DNA from: DAOMNN01 sp035443825
Lineage (GTDB): Bacteria; Pseudomonadota; Gammaproteobacteria; Burkholderiales; Rhodocyclaceae
Reading direction: 5' to 3'
NCBI GenBank assembly: GCA_035443825.1
Contig: DAOMNN010000129.1
Span: 1 to 6,014 of the forward strand
DNA length: 6,014 bases
Shown: one piece after another, positions 1 through 5,039 of the stretch
Numbering within the stretch: the first letter of the stretch is position 1
How the letters are laid out: every line of letters begins with the position of its first letter
The notes under the pieces: generated by a model
Seen by the model: only the letters and a program-made list of their open reading frames with translations
What the model was told of the DNA's origin: nothing
Databases searched by the model: none
Position numbers and translations under genes: made by a program

Positions 1-133
1 CTGTAGTCGCCCTACAGGCGGTTTAAGTTCCCAACCCGAAACGTGGCGACGATCACCTATCCTTCCCGTTTGGCCGGCATGCCGAGCCGCAGGCCACGGG
101 ACGTGGTTGGATTCTCGCCTTGCACGAGATGAT
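1..133. other. Edge region downstream of the Crp/Fnr gene, no gene seen
   Basis: No convincing coding frame is visible. The first 17 bases form a small perfect hairpin (CTGTAG, loop TCGCC, CTACAG), which could be the end of a terminator for a gene outside the window, but no T-run follows. A second short hairpin (CCACG, loop GGA, CGTGG) lies at 94-106, downstream of the minus-strand regulator's stop; it also lacks a T-run. Neither can be called a terminator with confidence. Confidence 0.3.
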
Positions 134-784
134 TCAGGAATCGCGGCCCGGCTGCGGCGGGTGCGCCTTGCGATCGTGCCGGCGCATCGTCAGGCGTGTT
201 CCGTCGCGGACGACGGTGCCGGCCCGTTCCAACCGTCCGACCGTCCGGTACAGGGCCTCGTGCGTGACCGCGAGCTCCGCGGCGAGGGCCTTGAGGCCGG
301 AGGGGAGGGGCAGGTTGCCGTCGACGCCCTCACTCTCGACGAGGTGCACCAGCCGCGCCTCCACGCCCTTGAGCGAGAGACGTTCGCAACGCGCCCGCAG
401 GCGGCGCACTTCGCCGTTGAGCATACCGATCCAGCGCAACGCGAACGATGCATCCGCGACCAGTGCAACGCGCATGCGCTCCAGTGGCAGAGCAACCGCT
501 TGTCCCGACCCGGTCACCCGTGCGTCGCAGTGGTAGGCTGCGGCCTCCAGGCTGGCTTCGGCCAGGAAGCCGTGCCCGACTCTTTGCAGGACGACGGCCT
601 CGCCCTGCTCACCGACCCGCTCAAGTACCACTTCGCCGCGCATCACGAAGTACATCCACCGTGGACGTTGCCCTTGCCGGAACATCCGGTCGCCCCTGTT
701 CAGCGGGACATGCTCGGTCGCGGCCCGCAGCGCGGGCGGCAGCAGTTGCTCCAGGGCATCCGGGAAGACATGGGCGGTAGTCAT
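134..784 (-). CDS. Crp/Fnr-family transcriptional regulator
   Basis: A 216-residue cytoplasmic DNA-binding regulator with the usual two-domain Crp/Fnr layout and length. Residues about 10-120 form the cyclic-nucleotide-binding-type beta-roll sensor (MYFVMRGEVVLERVGEQGE, then AEASLEAAAYHCDARV); a dimerisation helix follows at about 115-140 and a winged helix-turn-helix at about 160-200. The recognition helix reads THEALYRTVGRLERAG. E176 and R180 sit where FNR and CRP carry the Glu and Arg that read TGA half-sites. The N-terminal cysteine cluster that holds the FNR iron-sulfur cluster is absent; the only cysteines are C86 and C133. The Arg-Ser pair that binds cAMP phosphate in CRP is replaced by H85-C86, so neither oxygen sensing by Fe-S nor cAMP binding is expected. 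The ATG at 784 is the only start after an in-frame stop; its ribosome site is weak. It diverges from the Spy-like gene across an FNR-like palindrome, which suggests autoregulation. The ligand is unknown. Confidence 0.9.
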   Translation of the reverse strand: MTTAHVFPDALEQLLPPALRAATEHVPLNRGDRMFRQGQRPRWMYFVMRGEVVLERVGEQGEAVVLQRVGHGFLAEASLEAAAYHCDARVTGSGQAVALPLERMRVALVADASFALRWIGMLNGEVRRLRARCERLSLKGVEARLVHLVESEGVDGNLPLPSGLKALAAELAVTHEALYRTVGRLERAGTVVRDGTRLTMRRHDRKAHPPQPGRDS

Positions 785-800
785 GCGCGGGTTCCGGTCA

Positions 801-816
801 TATGATCACGATCATA
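801..816. promoter_or_regulatory. FNR-type palindromic operator
   Basis: TATGATCACGATCATA is a perfect inverted repeat (7-base arms, 2-base centre). Its core TGAT-N4-ATCA is the FNR-family half-site arrangement. It lies 17 bases upstream of the Crp/Fnr start codon and 61 bases upstream of the Spy-like start codon. A weak -10-like GAGAAT at 839-844 would give a start near 851 and put the palindrome centre at about -42, the spacing of FNR-activated class II promoters. Binding by the neighbouring regulator is inferred from position and from its conserved recognition-helix Glu and Arg. Confidence 0.7.
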
Positions 817-877
817 ACCCGGCGGGCGGCGCGTGCCGGAGAATGGCATCCTGAGAACGACCGCCCGGAGAACTGCC

Positions 878-1480
878 ATGCCCCCGACCCTGCGATTCGC
901 AATGCCTCTGTCGTTGCTGCTGCTCGCCCTGCCAGCCGGCGCGCAGCACGACCCCGCGCGCCACGCCGCGCAAACGCCCTACGCCGGGATGCAGGTGCGT
1001 GCGATCAAGTCCCTGTCGCCGGCAGACATCGAGGAGCTGCGCCGCGGCGGCGGCTGGGGGCTGGCCTTGCCGGCCGAGCTCAATGGCGTTCCAGGGCCTG
1101 CGCATTTGCTGGAGCTGAAGGACGACATTCCGCTGCGCCCCGATCAGGTCGCCGCAATCCAGGCGCTGTATGACAGCATGCTCGGTGAAGCCATCCCGGC
1201 GGGCGAACGCCTGATCGACGCCGAGGCGGTGATCGAGCGTGCGTTCGCCTCGGGCGAGGTGGACGAGGCTTCCCTCAGGACCCTGCTTGCGGCGGCCGGG
1301 GCCGCCCGTACGGAACTGCGCTTCATCCATCTGTCGCAGCATCTCCGGACCGTGGAGCTGTTGGACGCCGAACAGATCGCACGGTACAAGGTGCTGCGCG
1401 GCTACGCCGACGATCCCTGCGCCAACATCCCGGAAGGTCACAACCCCGAGATGTACCGTCGCCACATGGGCTGCGACTGA
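878..1480 (+). CDS. Secreted Spy/LTXXQ-like periplasmic protein
   Basis: A 200-residue exported helical protein. I chose the ATG at 878 because GGAG lies 7 bases upstream and a signal peptide begins there; a GTG at 833 is in frame but would add a polar leader. The signal peptide is MPPTLRFAMPLSLLLLALPAGA, split here only by description, with likely cleavage after A22 before QHD. The mature part has LTXXQ-like segments: LSPADIEEL, LRPDQVAAIQALYDSM and LLDAEQIARYKVLRGY. These are typical of Spy/CpxP-like periplasmic chaperones and heavy-metal-resistance proteins. The C-terminus is rich in possible metal ligands (DDPCANIPEGHNPEMYRRHMGCD has two Cys, two His and two Met). A role in periplasmic stress or metal handling is inferred from family only. 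It diverges from the Crp/Fnr gene and is probably under its control through the palindrome at 801-816. Confidence 0.75.
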   Translation: MPPTLRFAMPLSLLLLALPAGAQHDPARHAAQTPYAGMQVRAIKSLSPADIEELRRGGGWGLALPAELNGVPGPAHLLELKDDIPLRPDQVAAIQALYDSMLGEAIPAGERLIDAEAVIERAFASGEVDEASLRTLLAAAGAARTELRFIHLSQHLRTVELLDAEQIARYKVLRGYADDPCANIPEGHNPEMYRRHMGCD

Positions 1481-1481
1481 C

Positions 1482-1506
1482 GACGCCTTGCGGGCGCAAG
1501 CTCGTC
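1482..1506 (+). terminator. Hairpin just after the Spy-like gene, possible terminator
   Basis: The perfect stem CTTGCG/CGCAAG (1487-1492 with 1495-1500) is extended by GACG/CGTC (1482-1485 with 1503-1506) after a small internal bulge, and starts 2 bases after the stop codon. There is no T-run, so intrinsic termination is uncertain; it may only protect the 3' end of the message. Confidence 0.35.
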
Positions 1507-1527
1507 GCGCCGGTTGCGGGCAGGCAG

Positions 1528-1565
1528 CAGTCCGAGATAATGCGGAGGCATGAGCTTCCGGACTG
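1528..1565. repeat. Inverted repeat upstream of the MrpF/DUF420-like gene
   Basis: CAGTCCG (1528-1534) and CGGACTG (1559-1565) are perfect inverted 7-base arms, 24 bases apart. Inside lies a second imperfect stem, CGGAGGC/GCTTCCG (1543-1549 with 1554-1560). It could be an operator, an mRNA structure hiding the GGAGG at 1544-1548, or chance in GC-rich DNA. Confidence 0.35.
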
Positions 1566-1581
1566 ACTCAAGCGATGTTCG

Positions 1582-1974
1582 GTGATCGGGCATCGGGCGG
1601 GCGCCTGGGCGACGCGCTTCGTGCTGGGCCTGGTGCGGATCTGGCGCGGACCCGGGCTGGCCGACCGGATGCTCGCCGCGCAGCCTTTCGGCACGACCGG
1701 GGTCGCCCTGTTGCTCGTGCTCGCACATGCGCAGCAACGAGCGGCTCTGCGCGATGTCGCACTCGTGCTGGCCCTGCTCGCGGTGCTCGCGGTGCTGGCC
1801 TTCGTCGCGCGGGCGATCGTCGCCACCCCGATGATCCTGATGACCGCCTGGCGAGGCCTGCATCGCGCCGACACCCGCCACCGCGCCATCGCCCGCTGGA
1901 CCTGGCCGCTGTGGATGTACGTGTCGGTGTCGGGCGTGCTCGTGTATCTGTTGCTGTACCACATCTACGTGTAG
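1582..1974 (+). CDS. Small membrane protein: MrpF-like N-terminus joined to DUF420-like C-terminus
   Basis: A 130-residue inner-membrane protein with about three hydrophobic segments (about 37-50, 56-89 and 106-128) and possibly a short one at 8-20. Residues 19-77 carry the signature of subunit F of Mrp/Mnh cation-proton antiporters: RIWRGPGLADRMLAAQ, then GTTGVALLLVLA, then LRDVALVLALLAVLA. This includes the family's conserved GP-x3-DR aspartate (D28). Residues about 78-130 instead read like the end of DUF420/CtaM-type proteins linked to haem-copper oxidase biogenesis (HRAIARWTWPLWMYVSVSG, then VYLLLYHIY). I know of no family with both halves, so a deletion fusion is likely. The start is uncertain: GTG at 1582 is the first candidate after an in-frame TGA at 1564-1566, it has no good ribosome site, and the usual first MrpF helix is short. 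No other Mrp subunit lies nearby, so antiporter function is doubtful. It ends 30 bases from the convergent Lrp gene. Confidence 0.65.
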   Translation: MIGHRAGAWATRFVLGLVRIWRGPGLADRMLAAQPFGTTGVALLLVLAHAQQRAALRDVALVLALLAVLAVLAFVARAIVATPMILMTAWRGLHRADTRHRAIARWTWPLWMYVSVSGVLVYLLLYHIYV

Positions 1975-2004
1975 TGCCGCCGCGCCCGGTTTCGTCCTTC
2001 GGGT

Positions 2005-2469
2005 TCAGGCGGGCGGGATGTAAAGGCTCTCCTTCAGTTCCTCCATCACCACGTAGCTGCGCGACTCCACCGCCGCCGGGAGCTTGAGCAGGATCTGGCC
2101 CAGGAGGTGGCGGTATTCGCTCATTTCGCCGATGCGCGCCTTGATCAGGTAGTCGAAGTCGCCCGACACGAGGTGGCATTCCATGACCTCGGGCACGAAC
2201 AGCAGCTCCTTCTTCACCCGGTCGAAGACGTCGTCGGACTTCATCGACAGCTTGATCTCGACGAAGACCAGCAGCGGCTTGCCCAGCGCCCGCGGATCGA
2301 CCCGCGCGTGATAGCCGGTGATCACCCCGTCCCGCTCGAGGCGCCTGACCCGCTCGCTGCACGGCGTCGCCGACAGGCCCACCCGCGCGGCCAGGTCAGT
2401 GATCGAAATCCTGCCTTCCTGCTGCAACAGATCGAGGATCCTGCGATCGATCCGGTCGAGTTCACGCAT
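2005..2469 (-). CDS. lrp: Lrp/AsnC-family regulator, probable regulator of dadA
   Basis: A 154-residue regulator of full family length. Residues 1-60 form the DNA-binding domain (LDRIDRRILDLLQQEGRIS, then the helix-turn-helix DLAARVGLSATPCSERVRRL), followed by a linker and the RAM effector-binding domain (LLVFVEIKL; VMECHLVSGDFDYLIKAR; YVVMEELKES). The match to enterobacterial Lrp (TPCxERVRRLE, ECHLVSGDFDYLxK, YVVMEE) is close. Lrp-type proteins bind as octamers or larger assemblies and respond to leucine, alanine or other amino acids. I chose the ATG at 2469 because GGGGGAGG lies 7 bases upstream; the open frame extends much further upstream but only as the complement of dadA. Divergence from dadA suggests it controls that gene, as DadR does in Pseudomonas, so dadR would be an equally fair name. 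It probably also controls itself. Confidence 0.93.
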   Translation of the reverse strand: MRELDRIDRRILDLLQQEGRISITDLAARVGLSATPCSERVRRLERDGVITGYHARVDPRALGKPLLVFVEIKLSMKSDDVFDRVKKELLFVPEVMECHLVSGDFDYLIKARIGEMSEYRHLLGQILLKLPAAVESRSYVVMEELKESLYIPPA

Positions 2470-2521
2470 TTTCACCGCCTCCCCCTTCAAATCGCCATGA
2501 GAGCAACTGCTTTCTCTCGCA

Positions 2522-2589
2522 TTATGGACATACTTTGGTGTTTTCCACCGCATGACAGTCCATAAACTGACGCATATAACGTTGTCCAT
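2522..2589. promoter_or_regulatory. Repeated GTCCAT/ATGGAC elements between lrp and dadA, probable Lrp operator
   Basis: TTATGGAC (2522-2529) and GTCCATAA (2558-2565) are perfect inverted 8-base arms 28 bases apart. A third copy, GTCCAT at 2584-2589, repeats the second one 26 bases on. Lrp-family proteins bind several spaced sites, so this cluster is the natural operator candidate. The second copy falls in the dadA promoter spacer and the third over its expected transcription start. On the minus strand, CATAAT at 2526-2521 could be a -10 for lrp, but I see no good -35. Confidence 0.5.
2552..2580 (+). promoter_or_regulatory. Sigma70-type promoter of dadA
   Basis: The -35 ATGACA (2552-2557) and -10 TATAAC (2575-2580) are each one base from consensus and are separated by exactly 17 bases. 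Transcription would start near 2587, giving a leader of about 18 bases that just includes the ribosome site AGGAG at 2592-2596. Confidence 0.6.
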
Positions 2590-2604
2590 GCAGGAGACAG
2601 TGAA

Positions 2605-3921
2605 ATGCACGTCATCGTACTCGGCAGCGGCGTCATCGGCGTGACGACCGCATACAGCCTGGCGCGCAATGGTGCCCGCGTCACCGTGATCGACCGCTGC
2701 GACGCCCCGGCGCTGGAGACCAGTTTCGCCAACGCTGGGCAGGTCTCGCCCGGTTATTCCACCCCGTGGGCCGCGCCCGGCATTCCGCTCAAGGCGATGA
2801 AGTGGCTGTTCCAGCGCCACGCACCGCTGTCGCTGCGCCCGGACGGTTCGCTGTTCCAGCTGCGCTGGATGGCGGCCATGCTGCGCAACTGCACCGCGGG
2901 CCGCTACCGGACCAACAAGGCGCGCATGGTACGCATCGCCGAATACAGCCGCGACTGCCTGCGACAACTGCGCGAACACACCGGCATCGCTTACGAGCAC
3001 CGGAGCCGGGGCCTGCTGCAGCTCTTCCGCACCGACGCGCAATTGGCGGCAGCGCAGCGGGACATCGAAGTCCTCACCGAATTCGGCGTGGCGCACGAGC
3101 TCCTCGGCCGCGACGCGCTCGCCGGCGCCGAACCGGCGCTGGCCCGGGTCGCGGACAAGTTCGTCGGCGGGCTGCGCGCCCTCGACGACGAGACCGGCGA
3201 TTGCCATCTGTTCACCACCCGCCTGGCCGGGCAAGCCGCAGCGCTCGGCGTCGACTTCCGCTTCGGCACCCGGATCGACAGCCTGGTGCGCGAGCACGAC
3301 CACATACGCGGCGTGCGGCTCACCACCGCCGACGGCCACCGCGAAACCGTGCGCGCCGACCGCTACGTGCTCACCCTCGGCAGTTACTCGCGCGAGCTCC
3401 TCGCGCCACTGCAACTCGACCTGCCGGTGTATCCGGTCAAGGGCTACTCACTCACTCTGCCCATCGTCTCCCCCGCGGCGGCGCCCGTGTCGACGGTGAT
3501 GGACGAAACCTACAAGGTCGCCATGACGCGCTTCGACGACCGCATCCGCGTCGGTGGCATGGCCGAACTGGGTGGCTTCGACCTGCGGCTGAACCCGCGT
3601 CGTCGCGAAACCCTCGAAATGGTCGTCGGCGACGTGTTTCCGGGTGCCGGCGACGCCGCCCGCGCGGAATTCTGGACCGGACTGCGCCCGATGACACCCG
3701 ACAGCACCCCGATCGTCGGCGCGACCCGCTACCCCGAGCTCTTCCTCAACACCGGCCACGGCACCCTCGGCTGGACCATGGCCTGCGGCTCGGGCCAGCT
3801 CGTCGCCGACCTGATCGCGGAAAGGCAGCCCGCCATCCGCCACGACGACCTCGCCCTCGGGCGCTACGACAAGGCGGCGGCGCAAACCACTGCCCGCCAT
3901 CCGCTCGCCACTGCGTCGTAA
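2605..3921 (+). CDS. dadA: D-amino acid dehydrogenase (small subunit, FAD)
   Basis: A 438-residue FAD enzyme that oxidatively deaminates D-amino acids, mainly D-alanine, to 2-oxo acids and ammonia and passes electrons to the respiratory chain at the inner membrane. The N-terminal Rossmann motif is GSGVIG (residues 7-12), after the typical MHVIVLGSGVIG start. Other DadA hallmarks are TSFANAGQVSPGYSTPWAAP (about 39-58), LDDETGDCHLFTT (about 194-206), YPVKGYSLT (about 275-283), the C-terminal FAD-binding segment TGLRPMTPDSTPIVG and NTGHGTLGWTMACGSG (382-397). Length agrees with E. coli DadA (about 430). The ATG at 2605 has AGGAG 8 bases upstream. It diverges from an Lrp-type regulator, the usual arrangement for alanine catabolism. 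The alanine racemase gene dadX, a common partner, does not follow, so it is elsewhere or this enzyme serves only exogenous D-amino acids. Confidence 0.96.
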   Translation: MHVIVLGSGVIGVTTAYSLARNGARVTVIDRCDAPALETSFANAGQVSPGYSTPWAAPGIPLKAMKWLFQRHAPLSLRPDGSLFQLRWMAAMLRNCTAGRYRTNKARMVRIAEYSRDCLRQLREHTGIAYEHRSRGLLQLFRTDAQLAAAQRDIEVLTEFGVAHELLGRDALAGAEPALARVADKFVGGLRALDDETGDCHLFTTRLAGQAAALGVDFRFGTRIDSLVREHDHIRGVRLTTADGHRETVRADRYVLTLGSYSRELLAPLQLDLPVYPVKGYSLTLPIVSPAAAPVSTVMDETYKVAMTRFDDRIRVGGMAELGGFDLRLNPRRRETLEMVVGDVFPGAGDAARAEFWTGLRPMTPDSTPIVGATRYPELFLNTGHGTLGWTMACGSGQLVADLIAERQPAIRHDDLALGRYDKAAAQTTARHPLATAS

Positions 3922-4206
3922 GCGGTCCGAAAACACCGCCCCGATGCGAACGCAGACGGACGCCCGTCGGTCTTACGCGCAGCTCCACATACGGCCGATC
4001 ATGCGTCGCTGTCGATCAGGTTGAGCCGACGACTCGGATCGCCCGGATATGCCTTACTGGGAGGGGACTCTGGCTGTCTTCGACCGTATCGTCCGGCAGG
4101 ACGACTCGCACCCTGAGCTGCGGCAGTTCCAATCGCACCCGAGGGTCCGACCCGACCTCGAGCACGGACACCCGGGCGCCATCGGAGCTGTCATCGACAC
4201 GACACC
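3922..4206. other. Region between dadA and the P460 operon, no firm gene
   Basis: No recognised gene lies here. A stem with one G-G mismatch at 3954-3973 (AGAC-g-GAC, loop GCCC, GTC-g-GTCT), about 32 bases after dadA, is a possible dadA terminator without a T-run. TCGTCC/GGACGA (4089-4094 with 4099-4104, loop GGCA) is a perfect stem downstream of the cytochrome gene and could end that operon. On the minus strand a frame of 64 codons runs from a TTG at 4210, overlapping the cytochrome stop, to 4016. It has plausible composition but no ribosome site and no family I know, and the opposite strand in the same register is equally open. Confidence 0.4.
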
Positions 4207-4686
4207 TCAATCTCGCAAGCGACTGAACACGTAGTCGTGCTCCTTCTGCGGCGTGTGGCAAGCGAAACAGGCGCTGGCCGCGTTGTCCCGCACGACGCGA
4301 TTTGTTCTGTCGCCGCCGCCGAAGCCTTCGAAGCCCCAGCCGCCTGTCGCCGCGTATTCCTTCTCGTCCTTGTGCATCACGCCGACGACCTTGCGTGCGC
4401 CCTCGGTGACCGCATTGTCGGCCGATTGCGCTTCGAGCAGATCGAACACAATGATCGCGCCATCCGGGAATGTTCCGGACTTGTAGCCTGCGACTGCGTG
4501 CGGGTTTGCATAGAGGTGATGAATGCCGCCGAAGGCCTCGTACAGGGGATGTCCTTCGTTGATGACCATGCTTTTGACATGATGCCAGTTGCGATAGCCC
4601 TCCGGGTAAGGCACCGGTGGATCGGTCGCGATGGCCGGCAGAACGAGTGCCATCGAGGCCAGGACGGTCAGGATGTGTTTCATCAT
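4207..4686 (-). CDS. Cytochrome P460 family c-type haem protein
   Basis: A 159-residue exported mono-haem cytochrome. Residues 1-20 are a signal peptide (MMKHILTVLASMALVLPAIA, cleavage before TDPP). The mature part has P460-family segments: YPEGYRNWHHVKSMVI, HPLYEAFGGIHHLYAN, GYKSGTFPDGAIIVFDL, GVMHKD and TGGWGFEGFGGGD. The haem site is C140-F-A-C143-H144 near the C-terminus, where the family has it. Known relatives include Nitrosomonas cytochrome P460, which oxidises hydroxylamine or NO and has a lysine cross-linked to haem, and cytochrome c'-beta, which binds NO without that link. K69, just before SGTFPDG, is a candidate for the cross-linking lysine, but alignment is needed. The start ATG at 4686 has AGGAGG 5 bases upstream, and a second ATG follows at 4683. 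Its ATGA overlaps the stop of the thioredoxin-like gene, so the two are probably translationally coupled. Expected role: periplasmic handling of NO or hydroxylamine, inferred from family. Confidence 0.88.
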   Translation of the reverse strand: MMKHILTVLASMALVLPAIATDPPVPYPEGYRNWHHVKSMVINEGHPLYEAFGGIHHLYANPHAVAGYKSGTFPDGAIIVFDLLEAQSADNAVTEGARKVVGVMHKDEKEYAATGGWGFEGFGGGDRTNRVVRDNAASACFACHTPQKEHDYVFSRLRD

Positions 4687-4928
4687 GGTTGCCTCCTACT
4701 TTGGATCGGCCACGCTGCGCCAAGGTTGATGTGGAATGATTGCCCCTCGATGACCACCGCGGGTACGGACTTCACGCCATAACGTTCGGCCTGAGCGATC
4801 CGGTCCTTTTGCTCGCCCAGATGGACAACTTCTACCGAGTACCTCGTCGGATCGAGCGCGTGAATGAGCTGTTGCTCGGCACAGACACACACCGGGCAAC
4901 CGGCACGGAAAAACAGGACTTCACTCAC
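4683..4928 (-). CDS. Small thioredoxin/glutaredoxin-like protein (CPVCVC)
   Basis: An 81-residue minimal thioredoxin-fold protein. The first strand VLFFRAG leads to the redox motif C11-P-V-C14, with a third cysteine at C16 directly after it. The cis-proline loop is SVPAVVIEGQ (P56), facing the active site as in thioredoxins and glutaredoxins. There is no signal peptide, so it should act in the cytoplasm. I chose the GTG at 4928 because AGGAG lies 6 bases upstream. An in-frame ATG at 4958 would add ten residues but lies inside the large palindrome and lacks a ribosome site. It is the first gene of the operon with the P460 cytochrome, ending in a 4-base overlap. Possible roles are reducing the cysteine-rich MarR regulator made opposite it, or thiol or haem-ligand chemistry for the cytochrome; neither is shown by sequence alone. 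Confidence 0.8.
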   Translation of the reverse strand: MSEVLFFRAGCPVCVCAEQQLIHALDPTRYSVEVVHLGEQKDRIAQAERYGVKSVPAVVIEGQSFHINLGAAWPIQSRRQP

Positions 4929-4949
4929 GATCGACTCCTCAGGACTGAC

Positions 4950-4982
4950 CTTCCACATGCATCGAGTCGATGCATGTGGAAG
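4950..4982. promoter_or_regulatory. Perfect 33-bp palindrome, main MarR-type operator
   Basis: The left arm CTTCCACATGCATCGA (4950-4965), a single central G (4966) and the right arm TCGATGCATGTGGAAG (4967-4982) form an exact inverted repeat with 16-base arms. It covers the expected transcription start of the minus-strand operon (near 4976), where a bound repressor would block transcription. As RNA it could also fold into a strong hairpin in the operon leader, 22 bases before the start codon. Confidence 0.85.
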
Positions 4983-5010
4983 CTTAGAGTCGGCGCATGA
5001 TGCTTGTCAA
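4983..5010 (-). promoter_or_regulatory. Promoter of the thioredoxin-like/P460 operon
   Basis: On the minus strand a perfect -35 TTGACA (5010-5005) is followed after 16 bases by TCTAAG (4988-4983), a 4-of-6 match to the -10 consensus. The expected start near 4976 lies inside the large palindrome, so repression by the MarR protein is easy to picture. Confidence 0.5.
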
Positions 5011-5033
5011 GAGATGCATCGAGGCGATACATT
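5004..5033 (+). promoter_or_regulatory. Promoter of the marR-type gene, sharing its -35 position with the divergent promoter
   Basis: TTGTCA (5004-5009) is a 5-of-6 match to -35. TACATT (5028-5033), 18 bases on, is a 4-of-6 match to -10. The -35 lies on the same bases as the TTGACA of the opposite promoter, so the two promoters should compete. The predicted start, near 5040, coincides with the marR ATG. Confidence 0.4.
5014..5032. promoter_or_regulatory. Second, imperfect operator copy before the marR-type gene
   Basis: ATGCATCGA-G-GCGATACAT repeats the core of the 33-bp palindrome, ATGCATCGA-G-TCGATGCAT, with two changes in the right half. Its centre (5023) is 57 bases from that of the first copy. 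It overlaps the likely marR -10, so it fits autorepression, probably with weaker binding. Confidence 0.7.
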
Positions 5034-5039
5034 GCAAGC

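Noticed and set aside
107..805. A plus-strand frame opposite the Crp/Fnr gene
   Set aside because: It is complementary to a clear Crp/Fnr coding sequence and shows no family features or ribosome site.
2005..3414. A minus-strand open frame of 469 codons covering lrp and much of dadA
   Set aside because: Only its last 154 codons are Lrp. The upstream part is the complement of dadA and has low-complexity, unrecognisable sequence; the ATG at 2469 has a strong ribosome site.
2766..4226. A plus-strand frame of 486 codons inside and beyond dadA
   Set aside because: It overlaps dadA in another frame and is extremely Arg/Pro rich, the usual result of reading GC-rich coding DNA out of frame.
4929..4958. 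Longer start (ATG at 4958) for the thioredoxin-like protein
   Set aside because: That ATG is inside the perfect palindrome, has no ribosome site, and the added residues are not part of the fold; the GTG at 4928 has AGGAG at good spacing.
4950..5032. The two palindromes as a CRISPR or transposon end
   Set aside because: There are only two unequal copies, with no regular spacers, no transposase and no target duplications; position over divergent promoters explains them better.
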